Source: Edaphochlamys debaryana (taxonomy: Eukaryota > Chlorophyta > Chlorophyceae > Chlamydomonadales). Taken from it: 64,000 nt of DNA. The translations under genes and the position numbers were made by a program. Below the pieces are notes generated by a model. It was not told the origin of the DNA and did not search any database. It saw only the letters and a list, made by a program, of their open reading frames with translations. This document shows positions 1 through 11,400 of the stretch, piece by piece. Location of the stretch: assembly GCA_016858145.1 (NCBI GenBank), contig JAEHOE010000005.1:1736001-1800000 (forward strand). Reading direction: 5' to 3'. Every line of letters begins with the position of its first letter. Position 1 is the first letter of the stretch.

Positions 1-3000
1 CCGAGGTGGTTGGTGCGGCCCTCTCGGAAGACGTTGGAGCTGTAGCGGCCGCTGGGGAGGCGCTGGACGCCGCGGAAGGCCAGCTGCTGCCTCACTGCGG
101 GGGTCCCAAGGGGGTTGAAAGAAGGTTGGAAAGTGGCCAAGCAGAGATCGACCGAATGGCCCGTGGCAAAGGGAGGTTCAGCAGCACGGCGTACGGTACT
201 TGGGCGCACCCTACCCGCAGTGTGGCCGTCAGAGGTGCGCTTGGGCCGTGCAGATGCCTGCGCGTGACAGACACAGAGGGGAGCCGCGCGTGAGCTGGCG
301 TGCTGGTGGCCAGAGGTGCTCAGAAGCTTAACACTGAAGGGGCCGGAATAGCGCACCGTGGCAAGCCGCGAAGGCTGGGGCGCGGGCCGGCCGCTTGCCA
401 TGACGCCAGGGGCTCCTGCATGACATGCCATACGTGGAGTTCAGCTCAGCATAGGACAGGCCCGCCAGTAGGCCCAGGGAGCAGTATCTAAAGCTTGCGG
501 CTTGCACGGCGTTTCCTCACCTGCACCAACCGAGAGCGGCCGAGAGCCCTGCTGCTGTCGGGAAGGCCGACGCACGTCATCCGCCCCGCCAGCGGTTGCC
601 ATCGGCTGGGCCCCTGCTGCAGCCCTGGGTTCAGAGCTGTCCCCCGCCTTCGGGCGCTTGCTGGCTGCACGACGAGACGCAGAGGAAACGCACAAGTAAT
701 CAGCGGGGCCTCTAGACCAGTTAACATCTGCCAGCAGTGTGCAGGCCGCCCGCAGGCGCATTGTTGTGGTGCAGAACGCATGAGTCTCCCTATGCCGTGT
801 CTCCACACCCACCGGGGTTCTCCAAAGGCTCGCGCGTTGCAGCGGCGCGCTTGCCACCTGGAAGCAGTCCAGTGCGGTCGTTCGCATGCGCCGCCTTCCG
901 TGGCCGCACTGGCCGCACCTCGGGGTCGCTCCACTCGGCCGGGAAGTTGAGCCGCAGCTTCTCGCAGCCGCCATCGTTGAATCGCGCCACTGCGTCACGG
1001 TCCCACACGCGCGCCGCCTCCTCGGGCGTGTCGAACACGCCCAGGTGCTTCGTACGGCCATCCCGGAAGATTTGGGAGCTGTAGCGGCCGCTGGGGAGGA
1101 GCGTCACGCCCATGTGCTTGACGTGCGCTGCGCAGGGCAGAGACAGAGGCAGCGCGCAGGGTCGGGGACTGGCTGGTGCTGGTCGGCTGTCAAGGAGCTA
1201 GCGGGGTGGAATGGTTGAGGTGGAAGCGGGGCCTTGGGCTTGTGATGGTACCAATGAAGGCGGCAACCCTGTCGCGCGAAGACGCACCTGCGGCGCCGGC
1301 CGCACCCCCGGCGCGAGCTCCTTCCTGCGCGTTCAGAGCTGCGTGTTAGTACCGGTAGTCAGGGAAAGCCGTCGCACTGGGCTAGGAGGTGAATGAGGGG
1401 AGCCTTACCGCAGCGGGCCCTGAGGGCTGGGGCGGTGCCGACTGGCGCCTCGTGAGGCGGCCCGCCACTGCGGCGGAAAGAAGGCAGGGGCACAGGCGTA
1501 AACTCCAGGCACGGCAGCAGCGCCCGCCGGCACCCCCGGGCGGGCCGCTCCATCCCTCACGGCAACCTGCCGCCCGCCTCTGCCTATGACGCTGCGTGCT
1601 TGCGAGGCCTTGCGCTGCCCTGCCCTGCTCACCTGTCACGACCGGGAGGGAGAGCGCCGCCGCCGCCAGGCTCACGGTCTTCCCCACAGGCGAGGCCACG
1701 CTGGCGGGTGACCTCCGCACCGTGCGCCCCTGCACCAAGGGCTGTTGCCGGGGCAACACCGGCCGCACCTCGGGGTCGGTCCACTCGGCCGGGAAGTTGA
1801 GCTGCAGCGACCGAGCCGTCGTGCTCTCGTTGTACCGCTCCACGACCGCCCGGTCGAAGGCACGTGCGCCCTCCACGGGTGTGTCGTACAGTCCCACCAC
1901 GATGGTACGGCCGCCGCGGCGGATCTCGACTTTGTACCGCCCGGACGGCATGAGGCGCACGCCTCGGTAGGGGGTTCCGGCGTTGGGCTCTGCGCATGTA
2001 TGCGGGGTGGTCGACAGGTGGTAGGGTTGGTGGCGCGTGACACGCAAGCAGCATCACGCATGCCCTCCACAACTCGCAAGCTGGCCGACACCAGCTCAGC
2101 CCGCCCGTTGCCTTGGCCGCTGTCCAGGTGCCAGCCCCGTGCAAGCTGCAGCTCTGTGTGACGCACACCGCCCGGTGCAAGGCCCACCTGCGTCTTCCTC
2201 CTCCGCCTGTGACCCTCCACGAGTCGAGGGCCCCTGCCCGGCGCGACCCGTCGCCTGCAAGCGCCGCACTGGCTTCACGCCCGGGTCGCTCCACTCCGCC
2301 GGGAAGTTGAGCTGCAGCGTCTCGCTGTCGCCCTCGTTGAAGCGCTCCACGGCTGCTGCGTCGAAGGCGCGGGCTGCCTCCAGCGCAGTCGCGAAGGTGC
2401 CCAGGCACACGGTGCGCCTGCCGCGGCGGATCTGGGAGGCGAAGCGGCCGCTGTGGGTGTGGAGGACGCCGCGGAGCTTGCCGCGGGGGGCGGCTGCGGG
2501 GCGGCGAGCGGTTGGGGGCGGCGGAGGAGGAAGGGAGACGAGTAAGGACTAAGGAGGGACGAAAGGGGCGGAAGGGTAGTGATGTGGGGCATGCGGGGCA
2601 AGGTGGCTACGTATGCATGTCTCATGGGTGTGACGTAGCCGACCTAGACACAGCAAGGGGGTGCCACGTTGGGTGCGGGCAGGAAACAGCTTCCTAGACC
2701 GTGGGACAAGTGCGTGTGTGGGCCCCACCCAAGCGATACTGGCGCTGTACTTACTTGTGCCGGCGGGCGAGTCTGCTTGCTCCTCCTTGACCCTGACCTT
2801 CCCACCGCTCGCCTCGCCGCATCCCCGGCCAGACGCTCCGGCCTCCGTCCGCTCAGGTTTGCCGTCGTGCTGAGGGCTCGGGCCCGGGGCCCCTGCCGCC
2901 CTCTGCCCCCCGCTGCGGGCGGCCTGCGCCGCCTTGCGTGGCCGCACGGGCCGCACCTCCGGGTCGCTCCACTCGGCCGGGAAGTTGAGCCGCAGCTTCT

Positions 3001-6000
3001 CGCAGCCGCCCTCGTTATACCGCTCCACTGCGTCACGGTCCCGAACGCGCGCCGCCTCCTCCGCCGTGTCGTACACGCCCAGGTGCTTCGTACGGCCGTC
3101 CTGGAAGATCTGGGAGCTGTAGCGGCCGCTGGGGACGCGGGCGACGCCAGCGTACTTGCCTGGGCAATGACAAACACCTGTACGGCACAAGCATGAAGCA
3201 CAGGAACACATGAAGGTTGTAGGAGAGTTACGCGCTACCATGCCTACGATACCACTGAACCGCACCGCACTGCAAGGGCCCTCTCTCACCTGCATTTGGC
3301 GCTCCCTGCTCCACCTTAGGCTGCTGCAACCTCGGCACCACGGGCCGTGTCTCCGGGTCCGTCCACTCCGCCGGGAAGTTGAGCTGCAGCGACCTGGCGT
3401 TGGGCACCTCGTTGTATCGCTCCACGGCCGCCCGGTCGAAAGCGCGGGCGGCCTCCTCGGGCGTATCGTGCAATCCAGCCGACAGGATCCGGCCGTCAAC
3501 CCAGATCCGGGCAAGGAACCGGTTGTTGGAGATCCGGTAGACGCCCCGCGGCATGGCCCGATCGCCCGCCGCTGCGCCGCACGAGCACGCAAAAGAGGGA
3601 CAGGCCGCAAGATACAGAGGAATGGTGAGCATGCCGGCAAGCAGGCCTTCCATGTCGCATCCATGGGCGCATGGACCCAAGGGCAGGGCCTAGCCATCGC
3701 CCCAGTTGCCACGACGGTGCCCTCACCTGCGCCTCCACCACCTCCTCCTCCGCCTCCACCTCCACCACCTCCAGCCGCTGGGGCGCTTGCCGGGCGCGGC
3801 CCGCTGCTGCCCGCGGGGTTGCGGTCCGCCCGCACGCCGCCAGCCGCTGCCGTCTGCGCCTGGGCGGCGGCGATGGCCCGACGGAAGGCGGAAGGCGACC
3901 GGCCCTGCTGCGCGCCTGCGCCTGCGCCTGCAGCCCCCGCGCTGGCAAGCCCCGATGAAGACGACGCCAGCAGTCCTCTCGTGGACCTCCGAAGGCCGGC
4001 CACCCGGCCGTCCCCGGCCTGCCCCACGGCAGCTGGCGGTAGCGACGTCGGCCGCTGAGCCCCGGCCTCACCGGGGCCACCGCCCTGCGCCGGCCGAGGC
4101 ACCACGGGCCGGCCCTGGGCCGGGTCGGTCCACTCCGCGGGGAAGTTGAGGATGAGCGCGTGGTGGCCCTCGTTGTAGCGCTGCACGGCGCCGCGGTCGT
4201 GCGCGCGCGCCGCCTCCTCCCGCGTATCCCATGTGCCCAGGTACACCGACACCTTGCCGAAGCACACCTGCGGAGCGGTCGGGGTCAGTGGTCCAACCTT
4301 ATCAATGGTGGCGCCTCATTGCATCGACAAAGCTCCCTGACACCAGCTCAGAGCCTTCGCCAATGCATGCGGTAGAGTTACATAGTGGCTCACCTGCGCC
4401 TTGAAGCGGCCGCTGTGCACCCGCACCACGCCCCGGGGCAGGTGGGTCTGCGGCCCGGGGCTCAGGGGTCTGCCGGGAGACGCGTGTGGGGACGCGGCTA
4501 CGCTCGTACGCGCACCACCGCGGCCGCCGCCAACGCCTCCGCCCGGGCCACCGTTCTGCCCTGCCGCCTGCGGACACCATTGTGAAGTGAGCCAGCCGGT
4601 ATGGCACCCCGAGCGGCCTTAAAGCCAACGATGCGAAGGAAGCAGAGCGCCCAGTAGTAGCGCGGGCAACTCCAACTTACCACTGCGAGCCGTGGGGACG
4701 GCAAGGGGGGCTGGTCTGCATCGCCCGTCCTCACAGCTGCGGCGCCTGTGATGAGATGTGGAAGGTGCAGGCGCAGTCAGGCACTCTCATTCCCTTTGGG
4801 GACCCCCTCCTTGTCAGCCCGTCCGCACCTGTTAGCGCCATACCTGCACACCCAAGCCCCCAACACCCGAGCACACGAGTCGCACGGCACTCACCTGCTC
4901 CGCATGGCCGCGGCTCGTCAGGCAGCTCGCCTCCGCTCAGCCGCCGCGCCGCTGGCCCTGCGCCGCTGCCCTCTCCCACGTCGGCGCTCCTCCGGCCGCT
5001 GCCCGACCCCAGCGGCACGACCCCGCCCAAGGGCCGCCCCAGCACGCCCGGCTGCGGACGCTCCAGACCCGCGGCCACGGGCCGTGGCCGCAACCCATGC
5101 GCGGCCGCGGTGCACGGCCTCTCTGCACCGTGGCGGGGAAGCGGCAGCGCCTCGGCCCCAGCCCCCGTGGCCGGTCGTGGGTCGGACGGGAGGCTCTTCG
5201 CCGCCAGCGGCGCGGCGCAGTGGGGGCAGCGAGCGCCCGCTGCGTGGGAGCCCGATGCCCCAGCCTCTTCCGGCGGCGCTTCCGGGACCTCGGCCGGCTG
5301 GCATGCGGCCTCGAGCGCCGACAGGAGCTTGGCCTGCTGCTCCAGGAGGCGGGCCAGCTTGCCCCTGGCTTGCTCCAGCTCAGACTCGCTGTCTTGCTGC
5401 CCCGCGTGCCCTGCACCCTGCTGCGTCGAACGCCCGGCGCCCTGCACCTTGGAGGGCTCTGCGCCCGCTTGCGGCGCCGGATGGGGGTTCCGCTGCTGAG
5501 CGTCTCCGGGCGCCCGCTCCCCGGCCTCGCCAGGCCCAGCCGCTGAGGCAGCGCCGCCCGGGCCCCGCTCCGACGTCCCCGGGCCAGACTCCAGCTGGGG
5601 GGCAACCCGGGCCTCCCCCAGCTTCGCCACCTCCTCCCGCATCGCCTCGAGCTCCCGCCCCAGAGCTTCCCGCAGAGAGCAGAGGGACGCCCGCTGCAGC
5701 GCCGCCTGCCGCCTCGCCTGCGCGGCCGCCAGGTCCGCAGCCCTGACCCGCGCCGCCAGCGCCGCCGCCGCCACCCGCAGCTCCCCCGCCTGCCACTGCG
5801 CCGCCGTCGCCTGCAGCTGCTGCGAGTCCGCCCGCCGCTGGTGCTCCCTGGACCGCTGGAACTCCTTAGACCAGGCCTCCCTGAACTCCGCGGTCTGGAT
5901 CTCGGCCGCCGCTGCCCGCGCCTGCGCCGCCGCCAGCTGCGCCCTCAGCTCTGCAAACTCCTCGGCGTTGTGGCGCGTGCCCGGCATCCCGGCTGCGTCC

Positions 6001-6939
6001 GGCAGATCGTCCTCCCCTGAGGCGCCCCTGGTGGTGGTCCCGGCCTCGGCCGCGGCCTCTGGATCGGCCGCATCAAGCCCCTGCGCGCCCGAAGCCCGGG
6101 TGGCCGCCGCTGCGGTGGCCGCCGCCGCGGCTGCGGCTGCAGCTGCTGCTGCCACGGCGGCCGCCGCTGCACCACTGGTGGAGGGGTCCGCAGCGGCCGG
6201 GTTGGCGGCGGGGGTGGGCCCAGCCGCCCCGGGCCGCCGGCCCGCGTCAGCAGCGTAGTCTCGCCTCAGCCGCCGCCGCTGCAGGGCCTGGCTGTGGCTG
6301 GGTTCCTCGCCTGCAGTCCGCTTGCGGGCGTCGCTGGCGGGGGGCTGCGACTCCAGCTCACCCCCCACCTCGTCCCGAAACGTGACGCGCCGTCGTGGCT
6401 GTGAAGCACCGGAGGGCCCCGCAGCCCCCTCGCCAGCGCTGCCCGCTGGAGCATACACCGGCCCAACTGGGCGCACGGAGGTGTCATCGAGCTCCTTGAT
6501 AGTAACACCCCCGTTCGGAGTCTTTCCCCGGGAACAGCCGACTACGGAAGCACCGCGCCGGGTCTGAGCTGCGAGGAAGTTTGCCTCCGTGTGGGGCTCG
6601 CAGGCACTGCCAGTCGTGCCCTCTGCCGCTGCCCCACAGAAGTAGAGTTCCTGGCTGTCTGAACTGGCAGCTCTCTTGGGTAGTCCAGCGCAAGAGGGGT
6701 GACACCAGTGGTCACAGCTGCACGAGGGCGCGGGGGGTAGACAGGTCAAAGGACGGTGCTTAACACGGGTCCCGCACGCAAACCCGTGCTCACCGTGTTG
6801 GTTGCCGGAGTTGCCGTCCTCTTGTATCACAGTAGCAGCGCCAGCCGCATTGAACCAGCCGCTCGCGGCTCTCGTTCGCGGGCAGCTGGCAAATGGAGCA
6901 TTTGACACGCAAACCACGCTTGCCCTCCGCTGCATCCAT
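1..6939 (-). CDS. PHD-finger, coiled-coil, multi-AP2-domain protein (3' end beyond window)
   Basis: Probable nuclear DNA-binding or chromatin regulator. Exons, in transcript order: 6939-6794, 6717-4895, 4560-4394, 4267-3727, 3571-3290, 3159-2755, 2493-2188, 1989-1633, 1127-858, 94-<1; all junctions keep frame, giving at least 1463 residues. Residues 14-88 hold a PHD-like Cys/His cluster (CSIC, VQC, then CDHWCHPSC, YFC); the spacing between its third and fourth ligands is long, so the first donor may be misplaced. An Ala/Gln/Glu-rich coiled coil follows, then a CPHC pair. From exon 3 on come seven AP2 domains (pattern RGV...SGR...LG.(Y/F)DT.EEAAR.(F/W)DR...NFPAEW); the first is split by a phase-0 intron, the last is cut by the window edge. 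Start chosen because this ATG opens directly into the Cys cluster. Alternative: two separate genes, with the exon 2-3 junction wrong. Confidence 0.72.
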
Positions 6940-8458
6940 GCAGACCACGAGCTAGTCTGCGCCTCTGTTGTACACCGCCTTTCCGCACTGTCGAGCAAGT
7001 TCCGGAGCCCCCGGAAATTCCCGCCTGCAAAGCTGTGGTTTTACGCCTGCTGCTCACTGCACCATGACCAGTAGCGACTATAGAAGTGACAGCGATGGCA
7101 GCAGTGGCATGCTGAAGCGAGAGTGTGCCCTCTGCCGACTGACGCGCTGCTGTGCAAGCACTGGCATTTTCAGTGCTCAGCGACACATGTGTGCTATATG
7201 AGTGACATAGAGACGTTGGCGGGGAGAAGATTCATGTCCGGTCCCGCGACAAGCGCGACAGGCACATTTTGGGGACAGTCCCCGATGGTGTGCTCCTCCA
7301 CGCGCGGCGCAAGGAGAACGGCGCCTGCGAACAGAGCCTACTTGCGTCCTCTGCGCTTTGTGAAGGCGCTCTGTCGCGGGCTGGTTCGGTGCACTTCATA
7401 CATGGTCGGCCATTTGAATGGCGGACGTCTTTGCTCTGCCTTCTGTGCGTGTGGACGTCTGCCGAGTGCTCACATATTGCTATACCTCGCAGCTGAGGAC
7501 CTCAGCCGGCCCCTTGACCGTTCTGGCCTCACGACTGGCCTTTGCCCACGCCCTTCCCTCAAGCCCGAACACGCCCCAACTCGCCCCCTGCTCGGTACCA
7601 GGACGGCGGCCTCTGGGCGTGCCCAATTCACCAGCGGCCGCTTCTGGACTGGTGTGCGTGTCGGACAGTAAGGGAGAGGCGGCGGACACTCCGGGAGAGG
7701 GCATGCGCGGGCTTTGCTGAGCACGTGGACACTCCTTCGGCCAGGCCAACTGGCCAAGTCGCCAAGAGCCCCGCCCGATAGGGACGGTCAGTTGCCCTCG
7801 ACGATTCCGGGCCAGGGCGCCAGGTCCTTCGTCATCGGAAACCGCGCTGCACCAGCGGGGGATCACCTTTGCGCTGCACGATTCAAACTTCAATTGTCAG
7901 GCCGCGGACGGTGCAGCCCCGCCGCCCACACTCCGCCACGCCTTTGTCCGTGTGCATTGCCGCATTGGGGCCCCTCACTCCAACCGCTCGTCCCAACCAG
8001 ACCCTGAATTGTGATTGTAATTGAGATTGCGATTGTAATTGTGCCCCTCAAACTTGCCTACCTTGCGCCCCCCTACCCGGGCCTACTAATTGTGTGGTGC
8101 TCGCTCCGAACTCCTCCATCGCAGCTGGAGTGGGTCCAGCTTGCTCCAAACTCGGCGGGCCCCAAGAGCTCTGCCCGAGAGCGCGGGTCACGGCCGGGGC
8201 TTGACCTCGTCAGCCCCCGCCGACACCCCACATCCACCCCTCCCTCCGCGCCACTCCCCACCCCCCTTTTTAGCCACTCCCGCAGCCGTTGCCCGCAGCC
8301 CGGTCCCCGTCTGGCCCTCGCCGCTGTCACGCAAAACTCTCCGCGCAAGCCGCCCGGCGCCCGCCCGCGTGAGCAGGCGCTCCCACACGCACACCGCAGC
8401 ATCAAACCCCGCCCACACCCCGTCCCGATTCCCCCAATCCGGCCAAGCCGGAGGGCCC
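6940..8458. other. Intergenic region between two tandem minus-strand genes
   Basis: I see no convincing gene. It should contain the 3' UTR of the MYSM1-like gene and the promoter of the PHD/AP2 gene. An AT-richer patch carries the direct repeat gattgtaattg at 8013-8023 and 8031-8041, each including TGTAA on the plus strand. No TGTAA was found on the minus strand, where the MYSM1-like transcript would need it. Confidence 0.5.
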
Positions 8459-11400
8459 TCACCCTGCCGCTTGCTCCTGCCTGTCCTCCACCTTGGTCAT
8501 GTCTGCCCCACCCACGCCTCCATCTGGCCCAACGCCCGGCTCCGCCTTGACCCCCCCCAGGTCGGGCATCTGACCGGGGTACAGTTGCCCCAGCGGATTG
8601 CCGTACATGCCCGCCGCCGCCGCCGCGACGGCGGCGGGGTCGAACGCCCCTGCGGCAGCGGCGGCCTGGTCCCCGAACATGCCCGCCGCCGCCTGGCTTT
8701 GGAGCTGCGACAGCAGCCCCGCCAGGTCGCCGCCGGCCGCCGCCGCCAGCTCCGCCATGCCGCCGCCGCCAGCAGCACCGGCGCCCTGCACTGCCTCCGT
8801 CAGCTGTGCGATGAGGTTGACGGCGGAGCCGGGGCCTGGGCCCGCCGCCAGCGCCGCCGGGTCGCCGGGCGGCGCCTGGCCCTGCGCCGCCGCCGCGGCG
8901 GCGGCGGCAGCGGCGGCCGCCGCCGCGCCGCCGTCGTCGCCGGACAGAAGCGACATCATGGACGCGCCGCCGCCTGTCAATAGCGCCAGCGCGTCGACCG
9001 CACTCTGCACCCCCTCCGGGTTGGCGCCTGGCCCCGCCGCCGCGCCGTCGGGCGGCATCTGCTCCTGCCCCTGCTGCGCCACCGCCGCCGCTGCCGCCGC
9101 CGCCGCCGCCGCGGCGGCCGGGTCCGACTCGAACAACAGCCCCATCATGCTCCCGTCGGCGCCGCCAGCAGCGCCGCCGTCGGCGGGGCCTGCAGCCCCC
9201 ACCGCGGCCTCCGCCCCCGGCAACGGCACGCCGCCGCCGGCGCCCGCCGCCGCCATGGCGGCCGAGAGGTTGACGCCCCAGCGCGTCTGCAGCTCGGAGC
9301 ACAGGCTGTCCAGTATCCCCCGCACCGCCTGCGGGTCCGCGTCCCGCATGTACGACGTGAGCGAGTGGCGCATCTTGGCCAGGCGGGTGAGGGGCAGCGA
9401 GTCCACGCTGCCGTCGGCCTGCAGGGCGCGGAAGGGAGGGAGGGAGGGAGGGCGGGGGGCGTTTGGTTCTAAGCGGGATCGCGTGCTGAGAGCGGAGGGC
9501 GGAGGACGGGGGGATCGAGGGCAAAGGGCGGTGAGGGGTGAGGACGAAGTGAGGACACCACCCACCCAGCGGACCAGCTCTCCCCGGCCGAGCCTGCTCG
9601 CCCTCCTGCACTCAGATCTACCCCTCCCTCCACCTCCCTCCCCCTGCCCCCCACTCACCCCCACGTACGAGTACCCCCGCCACAGCTCGTCGAAGTCCAC
9701 CCGCGCCGGGTCGTCCCGGAACAGGTCCAGCATGCCGCCCAGCTTCTTCATGAGGTCGGCGTCGGGAACCACCTCGTAGCCGTGCACTTGCATGCTGTTG
9801 GGGGGCGGTGGGTGGGGCGGGTTGGGGGGGCGGGTGGAAGGGGTGGGTGAAAGGCGTGGCAGGGGTGGAGGGGAGGAGGGCAGGGGTGCAGGGGAGGAGG
9901 GCAGGGGTGGAGGGGAGGAGGGCAGGAGTGGAGGGGTGGAGGGCCGAGGTGAGCTAGGGGGCAGGATGGACTGGGATGGAGTGGGAGACGGCGCCGGGCG
10001 GCCCGGCGTCCTGCTTTCCAGCCCCCTTGCTTGCAGAGGGCCTTCGTTCGCCCCACCGCCCTGTCCGACTGCAGCGAGGCCGAGCCCAAGCCTGAGCCAC
10101 CGCCCACCGCCGCTGCCGTACGGTACGGCACTCACCGCACTGAGTACGGCACCATGGTCCCGCGCAGGTGCTGCACCACGAAGGTGGTGATCATGCTGCT
10201 GGGCTGCGGCATGGCGGTGTCGTACGGCCCCACGATGATGCCCAGGAAGGGCTCCACGTGCGTCGTGGCACACCTGTTGGGGGAGGGAGAGGGGGAGGGG
10301 GAGGGGTGATAGACAACTGGTGGAAGTAAAGGTTGAAGAGCATACACCGCGTAAACTGGAAGGCAGACGCAGGGTGCTTGTCATCGGCACAGCCAGTGGC
10401 GTAAGCGCATGGTCGCGGGGTCTGCAGCGCGTGCGCCACGTTTCGACGTCCCACACCCTCCTGAGTCCCGACCCCTGCCCCCCGCCCCCGCCCCGCCCCC
10501 AGGTCCCCCGCCCCCCCCAGGCCCACACCTGAACAGCGCCTGGTAGTTGCGCTGGTTGTCCATGTCCTTCTGGCTGGGGCTGGGCTCGAACACGGGGTGG
10601 GAGTGGTACCTGCAGGGTGGGTGGTGGGTGGGATGGGTGGGGTTGGGGCGGTGGTCGAAACTGAGCGGGACCACGTCGTCTGCGCCAGGGTAGCTTGGGG
10701 TGGGGGTGATGGGGGACCCCTGCAGCCCCCGCTCACCAGCCCACGCAGCGCTGCCCCTTGGCCTCCATCTCCGCCTGCACCTCCACCTGCAGGGGGCACA
10801 CCGGGCGCATCGGGATCGGGCGTCGGTCGGACCACGGCGCGTGCCTAGTGGCATGTCGCTGGCCGGTTGTAAGCGAGTCAGACAGAACGCCTCCATCTTC
10901 CCCCGCCAACCCCACCTGCGCCGCCGGGTCCAGCTCCACGCTGGTGGCTGCGTCGCTGCCCTCCAGGCGGCGGCAGGGGTAGGCCTCGATCACGATCAGC
11001 TGCCGCGTGTCGGGGAGCCACGTGCCGCCCAGCAGGCCGATCACCTGATGGAGGGCGGGTGCGGGTGAGTGGGGGCCGGGGGTGGGGCCGGAGGTCTCGC
11101 TGAGGGGGGGAACCGTCGCCTCGCCAGTAGAGGTGCGGGGGTGGCGGTGAGGGACAGGTGCCCCACGCGCACCGCTAGAGGCGCGCCCTGCCACAGCCCT
11201 CAGCCTCCGCTTCGCCCCAACACCTTCGCCCCCGTAAGCCTAAACCAGCCCAAGCCCAAACCCCAGCCGCCACCCAAGCCACACCCGCACGCCCCCTCAG
11301 GGCCCGCAGATCACCCCATCCCATAGCTACTGAGGCCCTCTCCCCCCTCAGGGCCTCCTTAGGCGTTCTACCCCACCACCCCGTCAGGGCCCCCTCCACC

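Noticed and set aside
7123..7671. Cys-containing plus-strand open frame (ECALCRLT region)
   Set aside because: A few Cys residues suggested a zinc finger, but spacing fits no family and no splice model extends it.
8073..9611. 512-residue minus-strand open frame rich in Arg and Gly
   Set aside because: It is an out-of-frame shadow of the Ala-rich last exon of the MYSM1-like gene, which has the domain-linked frame and correct splice phases.
8598..9779. 393-residue plus-strand open frame
   Set aside because: Antisense to the MYSM1-like last exon; composition is only Ala, Pro and Ser from GC-rich codons.
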